Assembly (NCBI GenBank): GCA_964016885.1
Contig: OZ024757.1
Span: forward strand, 26,785,954 to 26,849,953
From: Eledone cirrhosa
Lineage: Eukaryota > Mollusca > Cephalopoda > Octopoda > Eledonidae
Direction: 5' to 3'
Length of the DNA stretch: 64,000 bases
Under the pieces are notes generated by a model that had not been told where the DNA came from, made no database searches, and saw nothing but the letters and a program-made list of their open reading frames with translations. Position numbers and translations under genes: made by a program. Shown piece after piece: positions 22,846-36,000 of this stretch. Numbering within the stretch: the first letter of the stretch is position 1; the number at the start of each line of letters is the position of its first letter.

Positions 22846-23790
22846 ATGGTTTACATCAAGCTGTACCTTGAAATCAAAAGGACAGATCCTGAAATCTATA
22901 ACTCTTTCCTACAATCAGACCTGGACACAATGCAGCAATGGATCACAGACTGGCAACTGAAGCTGGCTGTAGACAAGTGTACCACCATGCATTTTGTGAG
23001 GAAAAATCCAGCGTCCACATACTCCCTCCACAACACTGATATCAAGAAGTCCTCTTGTGAACGTGACCTGGGCATTACTGTCAGCAGTGATTTGCGTTGG
23101 ACAAAGCACATCTCTAAAATTGTCAAGAAGGCCGAGGGTGTCTTGGCATCACTCTGCAAGACCTTTGTTAGCCGCTCTCCAGCCATCTATTTAAAGCTGT
23201 ATACAGCTATGGTACGACCACACTTGGAATTCGCATCATCAGTCTGGAACCCCTATCTTGCTCAGAACATTGACCTCCTGGAAACCGTTCAGAGACGTGC
23301 AACGAAGCGCATACCCTCCATCATACTCTGAACGCCTTGCTTCCCTGGGCATGGATTCATTGAAGCTCCGATGTCTGGCAATGGAATTGGTAAACACCCA
23401 CAAAGTTATTAACCATCTCGCCAACAACCCTGAGCACCTTTTTGATCTCCATGTGTCTAACACACGTGGACATGCTTACAAAGTCAGAAAACAGCACAGC
23501 TCCCATGACTTTCGGAAACATTTTTTCACGCTTAGAGTTGCTGAAGCATGGAACAAACTACCTGCATCAGTTGTTAGCTGCCGAGACACTGCATCCTTTA
23601 AAACCCTCATGCTTCCCGAAATTCACCAAAACTACACCTGATGTACCCCTTCCATACACATGCACTGTTCATTTTCCTGACGTTTGTACATTACCCTATG
23701 TACTATACATACACTTTTGATGAGTTGTAGTGCACCTGAGCACTGTACACAATATTTTCATTATTATTATAAAAATCTAACATATATCAT
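22846..23790 (+). mobile_element. Jockey/CR1-like non-LTR retrotransposon, 3' part, one main frameshift
   Basis: 22846-23331 encodes TMQQWITDWQLKLAVDKC, DLGITVSSDLRWTKHIS, AIYLKLYTAMVRPHLEFA and VWNPYLAQNIDLLETVQRR, the end of an RT domain. 23330-23641 continues in another frame with [20 protein letters not shown] and [17 protein letters not shown]. The 3' UTR ends in an (ATT)n tail near 23760. 5'-truncated and frameshifted, hence dead; the best-preserved copy of the family here. Confidence 0.85.
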
Positions 23791-23799
23791 ATGAAAACC

Positions 23800-24770
23800 A
23801 CTTTGTGTTACATTTTTCTGGTAGTTTGAGCAAGCATACACGAGCTTTGATATCTTTCTCCCTACCTCCCTCTCTCTTTCACACACTGTTGATAATAGGG
23901 TCAACAGTAGAATAGTTGCTATCTATAAATACCTTCCTATGTATCTAGCTTCAGCCAATAAAAATAATATCTATTAATCTCCCTGTCTATTTAGCTGTGT
24001 CTACCTACTTGTTTATCTATAGCTAACTATGTGTCTGTATTTACCAATGTATCTATCTTCGGACAACAACAAAACACAAATCCCAAAAGCAGTCAAAAGA
24101 TAAACAGATAAATCAATACAATTTAGTGGATATATGTCTGATATTGATTAAAGATATGGAAGAAAATTATTGTAATTGATTTAAACAAATGAAAATGAAA
24201 TGAGGGGATTGTCAGTGATAAGGGGAAGGTCAAAGAAAATTTGAGTAACCATCTGATCTAATCTAATCTGGTCGAGTTTACACTCACAAATAAGAACAAG
24301 GGCTGCCCCTAGGAGCATTGGATTTGGTGCACTTCATATTTGTTTCGGTTGCTGAATATAATCAGGGGTTGCTGCTTCTCCTGAAGGTCAATAGTTCTCT
24401 TCTAACTCGAGCACCTTTCCATTGTCAATTTGCATTGATCAGCTGCAAAGCCACATTGTTCTTAGAACCACTACACCAGTCTTTCGATGTGTGCAGCTGG
24501 AAATACTGCCACCATTGATTTTGGCAGGATTTTCTTTTTAGATGGTCATTGACTTTTATGAGTTCTTCTGCCCTTTGTCAGGTTTTGTTTTTTGTCCTGC
24601 AGGGTGTCCAAAATCAACCCCCTCACCAAGTAAATTTGGTGGGGTTGCCGGTTTAGTCACTGACAACCCAACCATGAAACAGGTTGTACTGGGTTATATG
24701 TTACCAGTAGCACTCAAGAGTGATTTCAGTAACCAAGCATGTTTATGCAGAATGTTGTAAGCAAGGAATT
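23800..24770. other. Intergenic stretch, no supported gene
   Basis: Includes CTAT-rich low-complexity text at 23935-24060. Short open frames exist at 24318-24518 and 24542-24760 but show no recognisable domain or splice structure. Confidence 0.3.
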
Positions 24771-24781
24771 ATTAAAATATT

Positions 24782-25085
24782 TTACCATCATCATCATCAT
24801 CAACACCATTTATTTTCGATGTTTGCATGGGTTAGACGGGTTGTCATATTATGAGACAGGTTGGGTCAGGTGATCATGTCTTGTTCATACCTTTTATTAG
24901 AATGCTGTTGAAGTGTGAACACCCTGCATATATAATCTACAAACAGCATTGTTAAAGTTTAATGAAGATCATCATCGTCGATTAACGTCTATCTTCCACG
25001 CTAACATGGGTTGGACGGGGTCTCTGGCTGGTTTTCCTTCATAACGCCAACCACATTTACAGTGTGTGCTGGGTAATTTTTGTCG
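24782..25085. repeat. Reverse GATG-family fragments plus mariner-like MITE remnant
   Basis: 24782-24895 and 24968-25085 carry ATCATCAT heads and GCATGGGTTAGACGGGTTG; 24898-24930 keeps GAATGCTGTTGAAGTGTGAA and ACACCCTGCAT of the hairpin MITE. Confidence 0.55.
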
Positions 25086-25109
25086 AGAAGATATCAATTA
25101 TTATTGTTA

Positions 25110-25305
25110 TTGGATTAGCAGTATCGTTATATAGTTATGGCCCTTTAGAGCCTGAGTTGAAATCCCGCGCAAGGTTAACTTTGCCTTTCATCCTTACGGG
25201 GTCGATAAAATAAAGCACCAGTAATGTACTGGGGTAATTGCTGTCGACTTTACCCTCTCCTCAAATTGCTGGCCTTGTGCCTATATTAGAAACCATTATT
25301 ATTAT
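25110..25305 (+). mobile_element. tRNA-derived SINE (type of 15507)
   Basis: GGATTAGCAGTATCGTTATA, GTTGAAATCCCGC, TCCTTACGGGGTCGATAAAA, GCTGGCCTTGTGCC and an (ATT)n tail. Includes an extra CTTTACCCTCTCCTCAAATT segment absent from the 15507 copy. Confidence 0.8.
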
Positions 25306-25930
25306 TATTTGAAAAAGTTAATCAAGGCATCACCGAAGAGGTAAATGCTTGTCTTCAGCCCTTTCAACCGCATCCACCACACAACCTCTTTTGCCATGGT
25401 CACCAGGCAGATAAAAACTGCCTGCCCTTCCCAGCTAAAGGAAGCCGGCGGGGCAATCCTTATGATGGACTCAGCTGACAGCCGGATCCATCCTACATAC
25501 AACAGCAGGTGTTCGACATAAACCCACAAGTCAGCAATGCTTGGACACTGGACAAGTGTGTGCAAGACAGTTTCGTGGCTCTGTGCGCATCTCAGACAGA
25601 CCTTGCTGACGGCACTTCCATGCATGTAGAGTTTATCTCGAACTGGCAAATCTCCCCGGTGGCACTGCCAGGCCAGGGATTTCTGGAAGTTGTCCATGGG
25701 ACCCGGCCTGAAAGTTCCCCTGAAGAGATTGGCTAGAGTGAATGGGCCTACTCTGAGTATGCGCCTGTAAATTGGGGGTGGGAAACTGGGAGAGGGCACT
25801 TGCCCTGGAGTTCAGGGTCACCATGGCTTTTTTAATGGGCTTTCTCCACGAGTGTCCCTCGGAAGTCTCCCCCTTCTTGGGGGAATTTTCCTTTATTATT
25901 GTTTTTTCTTTACACGCAGAAATGCCCATT
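25305..25930 (-). pseudogene. Retroelement remnant with RT zinc-binding (zf-RVT-like) domain
   Basis: The minus-strand open frame 25799-25305 (164 aa) contains SLAWQCHRGDLPVRDKLY, VCLRCAQSHETVLHTLVQC and a Trp-rich tail. The C-x2-C...H-x4-C arrangement fits the zinc-binding domain at the C-terminus of some non-LTR reverse transcriptases. An upstream frame to 25929 may be its continuation. No RT core remains. 25931-26012 holds a separate (+) ATT-tailed 3' end. Confidence 0.65.
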
Positions 25931-26159
25931 TGTACTGTCCTGTGCTATCCTTAATGTCTACTTTACGTCAACCCTTGTGGTTAATAAAGGAAGCATTATT
26001 ATTATTATTATGATAAATTCCGACCTCACACGCTTACACCTCTCCAAGACAATGTCACTGGACCGAGACCTTTGGCGGTACTCAGTAATAGAGAAAACCC
26101 GCCTTACCTAAATACAAAGTAAAAAACCTACTACAGTCAGTAGGCATCTCTATCAAAAC

Positions 26160-26845
26160 ACACCCCCGTCTCACCACCTCCACCCCATCCACACCGCCCC
26201 TTTCAATGTAAAGTTATGTTGATCCCACAACATCCAGGCCGAAACAAATGAGATCGTGTAGGTGTCACGACAAAAAAAACACACAGTCCACGCTGTAAAT
26301 GTGGCCGTGTAGGCAACACGGTAAAAACCTCCCAGCCCCACACTGTAAATGTGGTTGGTGTTAGGAAGGGCATCCAGCTGTAGAAAACCCGCCAGACAGT
26401 CCACACTGTAATGTGGCCGTGTAGGCAACACGGTAAAAACCTCCCAGCCCCACACTGTAAATGTGGTTGGTGTTAGGAAGGGCATCCAGCTGTAGAAAAC
26501 CCGCCAGACAGTCCACGCTGTAATGTGGCCGTGTAGGCAACACGGTAAAAACCTCCCAGCCCCACACTGTAAATGTGGTTGGTGTTAGGAAGGGCATCCA
26601 GCTGTAGAAAACCCGCCAGACAGTCCACGCTGTAATGTGGCCGTGTAGGCAACACGGTAAAAACCTCCCAGCCCCACACTGTAAATGTGGTTGGTGTTAG
26701 GAAGGGCATCCAGCTGTAGAAAACCCGCCAGACAGTCCTATGCGAGCAAGACAACCACTCTTGCCACCTCAAGTGGGAAAACCCCCGTCCAAACCCATGC
26801 AAGCGTGGAACACGGACGCTAAACCTGATGATGATGATGATGATA
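26160..26845. repeat. GATG-family repeat expanded into a 112-bp tandem array
   Basis: CCTCCCAGCCCCACACTGTA recurs at about 26328, 26440, 26552 and 26664 (period 112). Ends with CCCATGCAAGCGTGGAACAC and (GATG)n. Minus ORFs are shadows. Confidence 0.85.
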
Positions 26846-27224
26846 ATCACCATAAAACAATGGGTTATCTACTAGTAGCAACTGAAAGGAACAAACAATG
26901 ACATTTCAATATATTTAAATATATTTACTGAGACCGATTCTGTGGAGACAACAATGGGGTAACTGGCTGAAAAATTAAATACAATAGTTAGACTACTTCA
27001 TAACAACAAAACTGCTAAGTAGAAGTAAAGTGATGTATGTGACAACTATAAATAGAAATGGCTTCTTTCACAAAACCACACATACACACACACACACACA
27101 TGAGTTGGTTCTTGGTTTGTTAGAGTAGTAACTCAACCTAAAATTAATTCATAATGGAAAAAAAAACCAGATGTGTGCCCCAGCATGGCCTCAGGCCAAT
27201 GACTGAAACCTGTCAAAGAATGAA

Positions 27225-27900
27225 TATATATATATATATATATATATCAGTATGAAGGCGGAAAAAAACAGCTACACCATTACTCACCAGAGTACTCGAT
27301 ACTTGGGGTAATAGAGTGGGTCCTGAATTTTTTTATATTACCCAAACGGCTGAGCTCGGATCTAGCTGTTGAAACAGCTGGAGCTCAGCCGTCGGGGTCC
27401 TTAATTTTTTCACACACACACACACACATATATTTATATATATAATGTATATATCAACTGTTTATATATTTATATCATCATTTAACTTCCATATTCCATG
27501 CTTGCATGAGTTAGACAGGTTGCCATGTCACACGACAAGTCAGGTTTGGAGACCACATCATGTTATGGATCTGTATTTCGGCTTGGTTTCTATAGTTGGA
27601 TGCCCTTCCTAATATATATATACACATAATATCATCCTCACTGTTTAACATAGATTTTCCATGACTGCATGGGTTAGATGGGTTGTCGTATTATGAGGCT
27701 TGACAGATCAGGTGACCATGTCTTTTTCACACAATCTGTTTGTATATATATATGAATGAGGATAGAATCAGTTTGAAACTGGTCAGATCATTATTCAACA
27801 GTACTTGATACATGGGATAGTAGAGTATGGTTATATATCAAAGAGTCAGGACAGTGATGGCTGAGCCCCTGCTGCTCCAATGGCCAGTTCCATATATATA
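27225..27900. repeat. Cluster: two 'CGATACTTGGGGTA' repeats, GATG fragments, AT runs
   Basis: 27285-27425 and 27778-27900 are copies of the family at 16930; 27475-27610 and 27625-27740 are reverse GATG fragments (TTCCATGCTTGCATGAGTTA). Confidence 0.6.
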
Positions 27901-29073
27901 TATATATCTGAAAATGTGTGTGTGTATGCTTTAATTCCTTTAAATCTTCATCAACACTCCTTCACTCCCACACTCATTAACACCCCCCCCCCCCCAGACA
28001 CATCCAAATCTCTCATATATAGATTCACACATCACAACACAACCTGATCTCAGTTTGACAATCGCCACCGCCACCGACGAATGCGAGAAAGTTCTCCAAG
28101 AAAGTTAACCAGGAATCTTTAAAATTCTTCCCACTGAAGTTAACAAAGAACTTACTAGATCTACCAACTTATAATATTATAAAGGTAAATCAAATTATTT
28201 AGAACTACAAGTGAAGTCATTCTTTTCCTTTTTTTCAAATATATAAATATATATATCCATCTGTAATTCATTAATATTTACATACACAAACACACATTCA
28301 CATCCATACAATCCATTTCCTATCTCAGCCATGTTGCTATAACAAGAAGTCTGTTTTCTGACCATAAGACCAAGTGAGTACTCGAAACATATTTGATAAT
28401 AGTTCATCTGTAGTGAATATACTTTAATGGGTTTACAGTTTAATGACAAATTCTGTGCTTCATTGATAATCTCTAAACAAGAATTTTTGTTGAACTGTAG
28501 ATTATATATATATGATGATGATGATGATATATATATATAAATATATATTTTTCCTACTATATCAAGCGTGAAACTAATAAATTTTCTTTTGTTATCTTAG
28601 CAATCTTGATTTTCTTTCTAGTGCATTGTATGGTTTTCAAAATTATTAAAATTTGTGTAATAATATATTTCTTTATTGTACTGTGTCATTAGCTTTATTT
28701 CTATTTGCCTTTTGCATATATACACACACACACAATACATTTATATATATATATATATATACATACATACATACATACACACACACACATTTATATATAT
28801 AGATATATCTGCTGGTTTTAATGAAAGGGAGACAAAGTACTCAATACCAGAATAGCATATTATAGTTTATTTACGCTGTTTCGATACCCTGTTAGTCTGG
28901 AGTTTCCTGATGTGTTGTTGGTTCTTCAGATAGGTGAAGACTAAAAACTAGACATATTATATATATATATATACAAACACGTACAATAGAGAGATAAACT
29001 ATAAATGTTTATGGATGCAGTCCATATGCAAGAATGCCATTTAAGTAGAATTACCGAGAATCACAATATAAAT
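27901..29073. other. Intergenic AT-rich stretch, no supported gene
   Basis: Poly-C at about 27985-27997, AT/AC microsatellites at 28720-28800 and scattered short unique text. Nothing coding recognised. Confidence 0.4.
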
Positions 29074-29135
29074 GTTGTAGTGCACCTGAGCACTGTACAC
29101 AATAATTTCATCATCATTATTATTATTATAAATTT
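29074..29135 (+). mobile_element. Jockey/CR1-like element, extreme 3' end
   Basis: GTAGTGCACCTGAGCACTGT followed by an ATTATT tail; only the last 60 bp. Confidence 0.65.
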
Positions 29136-29159
29136 ATATTTAGTCTCTGACAAGCAAAC

Positions 29160-29930
29160 AAACACTTGAAAATTCCCCATAAACTAGTATTTCATTTTAG
29201 TATGATATCAAATGTGAATGAAAAAACCCTTACTTAAATAGAAAATGTTAACAACAATTATTTTTTCTCCCTCGCATATAAAAAAAAGAAATAAAACCAA
29301 CTGTAATAGTTTTAAAAAAATCCCAGCAAAATTAATATTTCCTTTTTATAAGAAATTTTCTAATTTGATATTAAATCTGAATGAAACATTTACTTAACCC
29401 TTTAGCATTTTAACCAGCTGTATCTGGCCAGAATTCTCTCAACTCCTTCTGTTCAAACTTATGTTAAGGTATTGATCTCAAAATAAATAATATTGAAATC
29501 TTGTGAGATAAAATATTTACCCTGAAAATACAATAGTAAATATAGAGTAATGTAAAATCATCACTGACGTCATCATTTTTTCGTCCACTTTTCCATATTA
29601 GCATGGGTTGAATGGGATACCTTTGAAACTAGTTTTATGGCTTGGTGCCCTTCTTGATGCTAACCCTTTCAGTTGCCTCATACGGCACTCGGGAGTACAC
29701 TGTATCTATTCTAAAAACCCAGGATACGTAAAAATGTTTTACAACTATTTTTTCCTTCCTCTCTCTCAAACATAAAATAAGAAAATGAACTGCAATAGTT
29801 TAAAATACCTCCAAAAACTAGTATTTCATTTTATAAGAAACTTTCTAGTTTGGTGTTGAATTAGAATGATAGACCCCTACTTAAATGGAAAATGGTAAAA
29901 GTACTTTTTTTCCCCTTCTCTCTTGGTGAA
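29160..29930 (-). repeat. Three diverged copies of a roughly 150-bp unit in the presumed GUK1 3' UTR/flank, one split by a TTAA-MITE
   Basis: AACTAGTATTTCATTTTA recurs at 29184 and 29818, with a diverged middle copy at 29332 (AATTAATATTTCCTTTTTAT). Each is followed by a CTTACTTAAAT(A/G)GAAAATG-like block. The TTAA-MITE occupies 29394-29555 and other repeat text lies to 29735. Position just downstream of the GUK1 stop suggests 3' UTR. Confidence 0.6.
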
Positions 29931-29974
29931 ACCTCTGGTGTTGGACATTCAAGACATTTTGGCAGCATCAAGAT

Positions 29975-29995
29975 TCACTTCAGCTTATCAATGTC
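29975..29995 (-). CDS. GUK1: GUK1 coding exon 8 (C-terminus and stop)
   Basis: 21 nt encoding DIDKLK and TGA, after acceptor attttacag. The phase agrees with exon 7. The presumed 3' UTR continues toward lower coordinates into diverged tandem repeats. Confidence 0.88.
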   Translation of the reverse strand, partial: DIDKLK

Positions 29996-32892
29996 CTGTA
30001 AAATAAAACAAAACATTAACATATTAACAATTAATGCAAAATAATTATTTATTTGGAAGATTCTGAAATTGTTCATGACATTGGTAACAGGAAAACAACT
30101 AAGTACGTTTGTTAAGAATAACATGTCTGAGTACAACAACAAGTGTTTTAACCTCTTCAGTGCCGTAGATGAGATAACTCATCCTAACATGTATGCATTC
30201 CAGTGTCACGGGCGAGTTAACTCATCCTAACATGCTTGAATTCTTTTCCAACAGTTCATAACTTCAAAGTTATGAACTCGTTTCCAACAATTCATAACTT
30301 CAAAGCTAGATGGGGTTACTAGTTTATTGATGTGACCTTTCTCAATCATTCAGATATGAGTTGTTAATAAATGTCTGTTTAAAAAATTAGTCATTTTACT
30401 GAAAAAAAAAAAAAACAGGTACAGAGGCTGACAGTACGTTGAAGGTGAGCTCTGTTACCTTACCTCCTGAAGTATTTCTTTTAACTTTTCATAAGCTTCA
30501 TCACATTTGTCATTTACAATAATATGGTCGTAGACATTCGGCTCCTTGGCTGAGAGGAGACAGAAAATAAATAAGAAATAATTAGCGCATTATAAACATG
30601 ATATTATACAGGTGTGATTGTAGGGGAGGGGTAAAAAGAGGCAGGTATGGTTGTGAGGCTAATAAAAGAGAACAGAAGAAGTTGGCTGTTAGATTAATGT
30701 GGACAGGAAATATATAAATAAAATAAGAAATATTTAGTGCAATATAAACAAGACATTATACACTCTAACAAGTAACGTTACTCCAAATACCCTTCGGAGG
30801 AACCCCAGTCGCACATACACACAGGCACACACATATACGTCAGTGTGTTGAAAAATATTCTAGTACTTACAAAATTCTATGGCTTCATTTGCTGTAGCCA
30901 ACCGTTTCTTCAGAGATTCCTCAGTTTCAGTTTTTCTGCCCCTCAATCTCTTTTCCTGTAACAAATCAAAACAATTTAATCAGTGATTATTGGTATCGTG
31001 TACGTGTGTGCGTCAGTGTGTATGAGTTGGTGTGTATGTGTGTGTGAAGGTATGTGGCTTTGTGGTTAGGGTATTCAGCTCGTGATCATATGGTTGTGAG
31101 TTCGATTCCCGGTGACCTGCTGTGTCCTTGAGCAAGACACTTTATTTCACATTGCTCCAGTTCACTCAGCTGGCAAAAATGAGTTGTATCTGTAATTCAA
31201 AGGGCCAGCCTTGTCACATTCTGTGTCAATGCTGAATCTCCCTGAGAACTACGTTAAGGGTATGAGCAAGTTGTTCCGTTGATCAAATCAACTGGAACAC
31301 TCGTCGTCGTAACCGACGGAGTGCCCTCGTGTGTGTGTGTGTGTAGGTGGGAAGATGTATACATAGATATATCCGTGTTGATGTGTAGTTGTATATATAA
31401 TAATAATAATGAAATTATTGTGTACAGTGCTCAGGTGCACTACAACTCATCAAAGGTGCATGTATAGTACATAGAATAATGTACAAATGTCAGGAAAATG
31501 AACAGTGTATGAGTCATGATATAATAACAATAACAATAATGAAATATTGTGTACAGAGCCCAGGTGCACCGCAACTCATCAAAAAAGTGCATGTACAGTA
31601 CATAGGGCAATGCACAAACATCAGTAAAATGAACAGTGCACGAGTCATGATACACACGTGTGCATGTGTATGGAAAGGGTACATCAGGTGTAGTTTTGGC
31701 GTATTTCGGGAAGCATGAGTGTCTTAAAGGATGCAGTGTCTCGGCAGCTAACAATTGACGCAGGGTGTGAATGTAAATGTGTATAACCATGATTTCTTAA
31801 ATGTTAAATGACTGAGAGCACAAGGTGCTAGGTTGTCGGAGAGCTAACCCTCTAACTACCACCAGTACTTATTGTCTACTGAGTGAACCAGAGATTGTCA
31901 TGTCTTTGACACGGTTGAAGAGTCCTCCCAACTCTTTGTTTGGCAAGTTATCTATGGTTGGATGTCCTTCCTATTACTAATCACTTTATAGTAAAAGAGC
32001 AAATATATATATATATGAATGTATGTATAGTATATTTGGCAATATTCCGTATGTTTAATTAAAAACATACGGTATATTGCCAAATTTACTATACATACAT
32101 TCATGTATACATCGCTATTTCAGAGTACCAATCCTAATATATATATATATATATATTCATTAGTTAAGCAAAACAAGACCTCAAATTTCACAAGGAAGAC
32201 ATTATTAAAAGATTGTCAACATAGTTTTAGTTTAATGTAAGGAATGTAAAGAATAATAATAATTGTTTCTACTTTAGGCACAAGGCCAGCAATTACCCAG
32301 TACATTACTGGTACTTTATTTTATCGACCCCGTAAGGATGAAAGGCAAAGTTAACCTCGGCAGGATTTGAACTCAGATCATAATACTAATAATGTCCGTT
32401 TACAATTGTTTTGCTACCCCATATAATGTTTCTGGATCAAATAATTATAGATCATTATTGATCTGGTTCAGTTGAAGATAATTAACTTAGGTAAAATTGG
32501 AGGAGTTCATCGGAACTTCAAAAGGAATATATATTAAGGTAAAAAAAGATGGTTACATGAATGTAATGTTCCATATATTGGTATTTCACTATGGTGTCCT
32601 GGGTATATCTATTGTCTGCCATAGGCGAGCAATATTCTTCTGTCGAGGCTGCATTATGTGAGATCTGCCTATGGGTAACAAGTAACATATTGCACATTGA
32701 GCACATGCCTTTACGCTTTGGCTTCTAACTAATTCACCAATCTCTCTTCTCCTCTCCTATCTCCATCTCTCTCTTTAAGATTGCTTACTCTTGAACTGTG
32801 TATATATATATAAACAGTGTATCCCCCCAAAAATGTATACAAACTTCAACTGCATACTAATTATAGTAAGTATATATATTTCTTGGAACACC

Positions 32893-32929
<37 letters not shown>

Positions 32930-32979
32930 CAATGATGATGATGATATATATTTGTTCTTTTACTGTAAAGTGATTAGTA

Positions 32980-33022
<43 letters not shown>

Positions 33023-36000
33023 TACTTATAGTCTGTGGTGTTGAAGCTGGGGAGACTACTAATCATGGGAGTACTCAATGCAAGGGGAGATGCCCAGTGG
33101 GTATAGAAATATGTAAAATGCAGATCGTGGTGACAAGCGGTTTCGGCTTGCGTGTTCAGCGGTCAGGATTTTACATAACTCTCTCTCTCTCTCTTTATAC
33201 ATATAGATATGACACAAACAAAATAAACACCACAATATACTGACCAGGTCATCAAGAGATGGTGGTTGTACAAATATATATCTTGCATTCAGATCAGTAT
33301 TTTTGATACTTTTAACTCCATTGATTTCTACTTCCAGAATACATATCCGACCTGTTTTTTGGATCTTTTCAACAGCATCTTTACTGAAGAAGAAAAAAAC
33401 CAAACAAGAAAAAGATGTATTTAGCTAGTACAATTGTGAACTGGCAGAGTCAGTAATAATAATGAAAATTATTGTGTACAGTGCTCAGGTGCACTACAAC
33501 TCATCAAAGGTGCATGTATAGTACATAGAATGATGTAGAAATGTCAGGAAAGTGAACAGTGTATGAGTCATGATATACACACAGATACATGTGAGCATGT
33601 GTATGGAGCGCGAATATCAGGTGTAGTGTTGCCGAATTTTGAGAAGCATGGAATTTTTGAAGGATGCAGTGTCCTGACAGGTAACAACTGATGCAGATAG
33701 TTTGTTCCATGCTTCAGCAACTCTGACCATGAAAAAATGTTTCCGAAAGTCATGGGAGCTGTACTGTTTTCTGATTTTGTAAAAATGTCCATGGGTGTTA
33801 GACATATGGAATTCAAAAAGGTGCTCAGGGTTGTGTTGGCAAGAAGGTTAATGATTTTGTCGGTGTCTATCAAGTCAGTTGCTAGACGTCGGAGCTTTCA
33901 TGTTTTTTTATTTGGGCTCTCTGCATCAGGAATGGATTAACCATTAAGCAAAATAAGCAGCCAAAATGGGGTTTCTTTAAAGGGTTTTTGAAGTAACGTT
34001 ACTCGATAGAGTGCGTAGCTCAGAGATCAGAGAGTCACTCCAGATAGAGCTGCTACTTCTCTGGGCATGTGGTTAGAATGTCTCAGGAAAAAAATTACTG
34101 GACAGATTTTATGGGCAAAACTAACTGGCAGGAGATCCAGAGTTAGACCATGAGCAAGATGGTTGGATAACATCCAAGAGCTTGGCTAGTTTTGCTTGGA
34201 GGATCCAGCCTGATCAGTTGGAGACGGTTGCTTCTGACAGGACCCACTGGAAGGAGTGTTTCAGGACTCTGCCCCACAACCCTCTCAGGAATAAGTGGGT
34301 GAAGAAGAAGAAGAATAAGCACATGTGTAGAGCATCAAGGGAAGTGGGGCAACATTTTATGAAAACCAAATGTATGTGACTTGAAAAACACAATTTTTTT
34401 TACCAAGTACTCACCTTGTGCCATAATAATTGCCAGAAAATGAAGCATTTTCTAAAAAGATTTTATTCTTTATCATTTTTTCAAATTCGTTATGAGTGAT
34501 AAAGTGGTAATCTGAAAGACATTTGTATAGATTATGTATATATATATATATATATATATATGCGTGTGTGCATATAATAATTATGATGACATATATATGT
34601 AAGTGAGATACAGACCTCCCAGCCTGTCTGGGAGGTCTGTAGTCCCCACTTCAGTACAACTCGGTCCGTGAAAACCTGTCCAACCCTTGCTAGCAGGGAA
34701 AGCAGATGTTTAATGATGTTATTATCCTCTCTCCCACATTCCATACACCCTAACACTCCACCCTTCACACCACTCATGCCTCAGCCTCTAGTCCATAGTG
34801 TAGAGCGGTCGTGTTAGTATCACAACAAAAACCTCCCAGTCCACACTGTAAAGTGGTCATTATGCTACCATGACAAAAACCTCCCAGCCCACACTGTAAG
34901 GTGGTCGTTATGCTACCATGACAAAAACCTCCCAGTCCACACTGTAAAGTGGTCGTTATGCTACCATGACAAAAACCTCCCAGTCCACACTGTAAAGTGG
35001 TCATTATGCTACCATGACAAAAACCTCCCAGCCCACACTGTAAAGTGGTCGTTATGCTACCATGACAAAAACCTCCCAGTCCACACTGTAAAGTGGTCGT
35101 TATGCTACCATGACAAAAACCTCCCAGTCCACACTGTAAAGTGGTCATTATGCTACCATGACAAAAACCTCCCAGTCCACACTGTAAAGTGATCGTTACG
35201 GTACCACGATGAAAAGCACCCAGTCCACACTGTAAAGTGATCGTTACGGTACCACGATGAAAAGCACCCAGTCCACACTGTAAAGTGATCGTTACGGTAC
35301 CACAATGAAAAGCACCCAGTCCACACTGTAAAGTGATCGTTACGGTACCACAATGAAAAGCACCCAGTCCACACTGTAAAGTAGTCATTACTGTACCATG
35401 ATAAAAAGCACCCAGTATTCACTGTAAATATGGTTGGCATTAGGAAGGACATCCAGCTGTAGAAACCAAGCCAGAATCAGTTCTGTATGAGCAAGACAAG
35501 GTTACCTGACTTGACTTGCTTCAAACGGGACAGCTTGTCAAACCCATGCTAGTGTGGAAAAATGGACATTAAACGATGATGATGATGGTGGTGATGGTGA
35601 CAATACACACACACACACTTATAAACACTTTGACTCTTTCGTTTTAATTGAAAGACACTGCTGATAATTTTCAAATCATGCCAACAGGGACAGACAGGTA
35701 CACCCAACAATGTACTGTCAGGTGTTACTCTTTACGGCCACCTTCCCTCCCCCACTCAACAAGCAACATATAACCAATCCCCTCCCCCTCCCCTACCTGG
35801 CCAAGGACACAACGAGCCACTCAAACTCATTTTCAAAGTCGTAGTGAAAACCCTTGCCTTACCTTTGCCATCGACTTCGCCAGGTCGTGGATTTCTTGTT
35901 GTGTCTGCAATAGGAAAAAGATCAAAAGAATTATATAGGTAGGTTAGAGAGCTAGATTAGAGAGGTAGGTTATATAGGTAGGTTAGAGAGGTAGATTAGA

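Noticed and set aside
24318..24760. Two plus-strand ORFs of 66 and 72 codons in the intergenic region
   Set aside because: No domain, no supporting splice sites and no repetition elsewhere; treated as chance open frames.
34790..35400. CRISPR-like regularly spaced repeats
   Set aside because: Units are contiguous 48-bp tandem copies with no unique spacers, and the DNA is animal nuclear.
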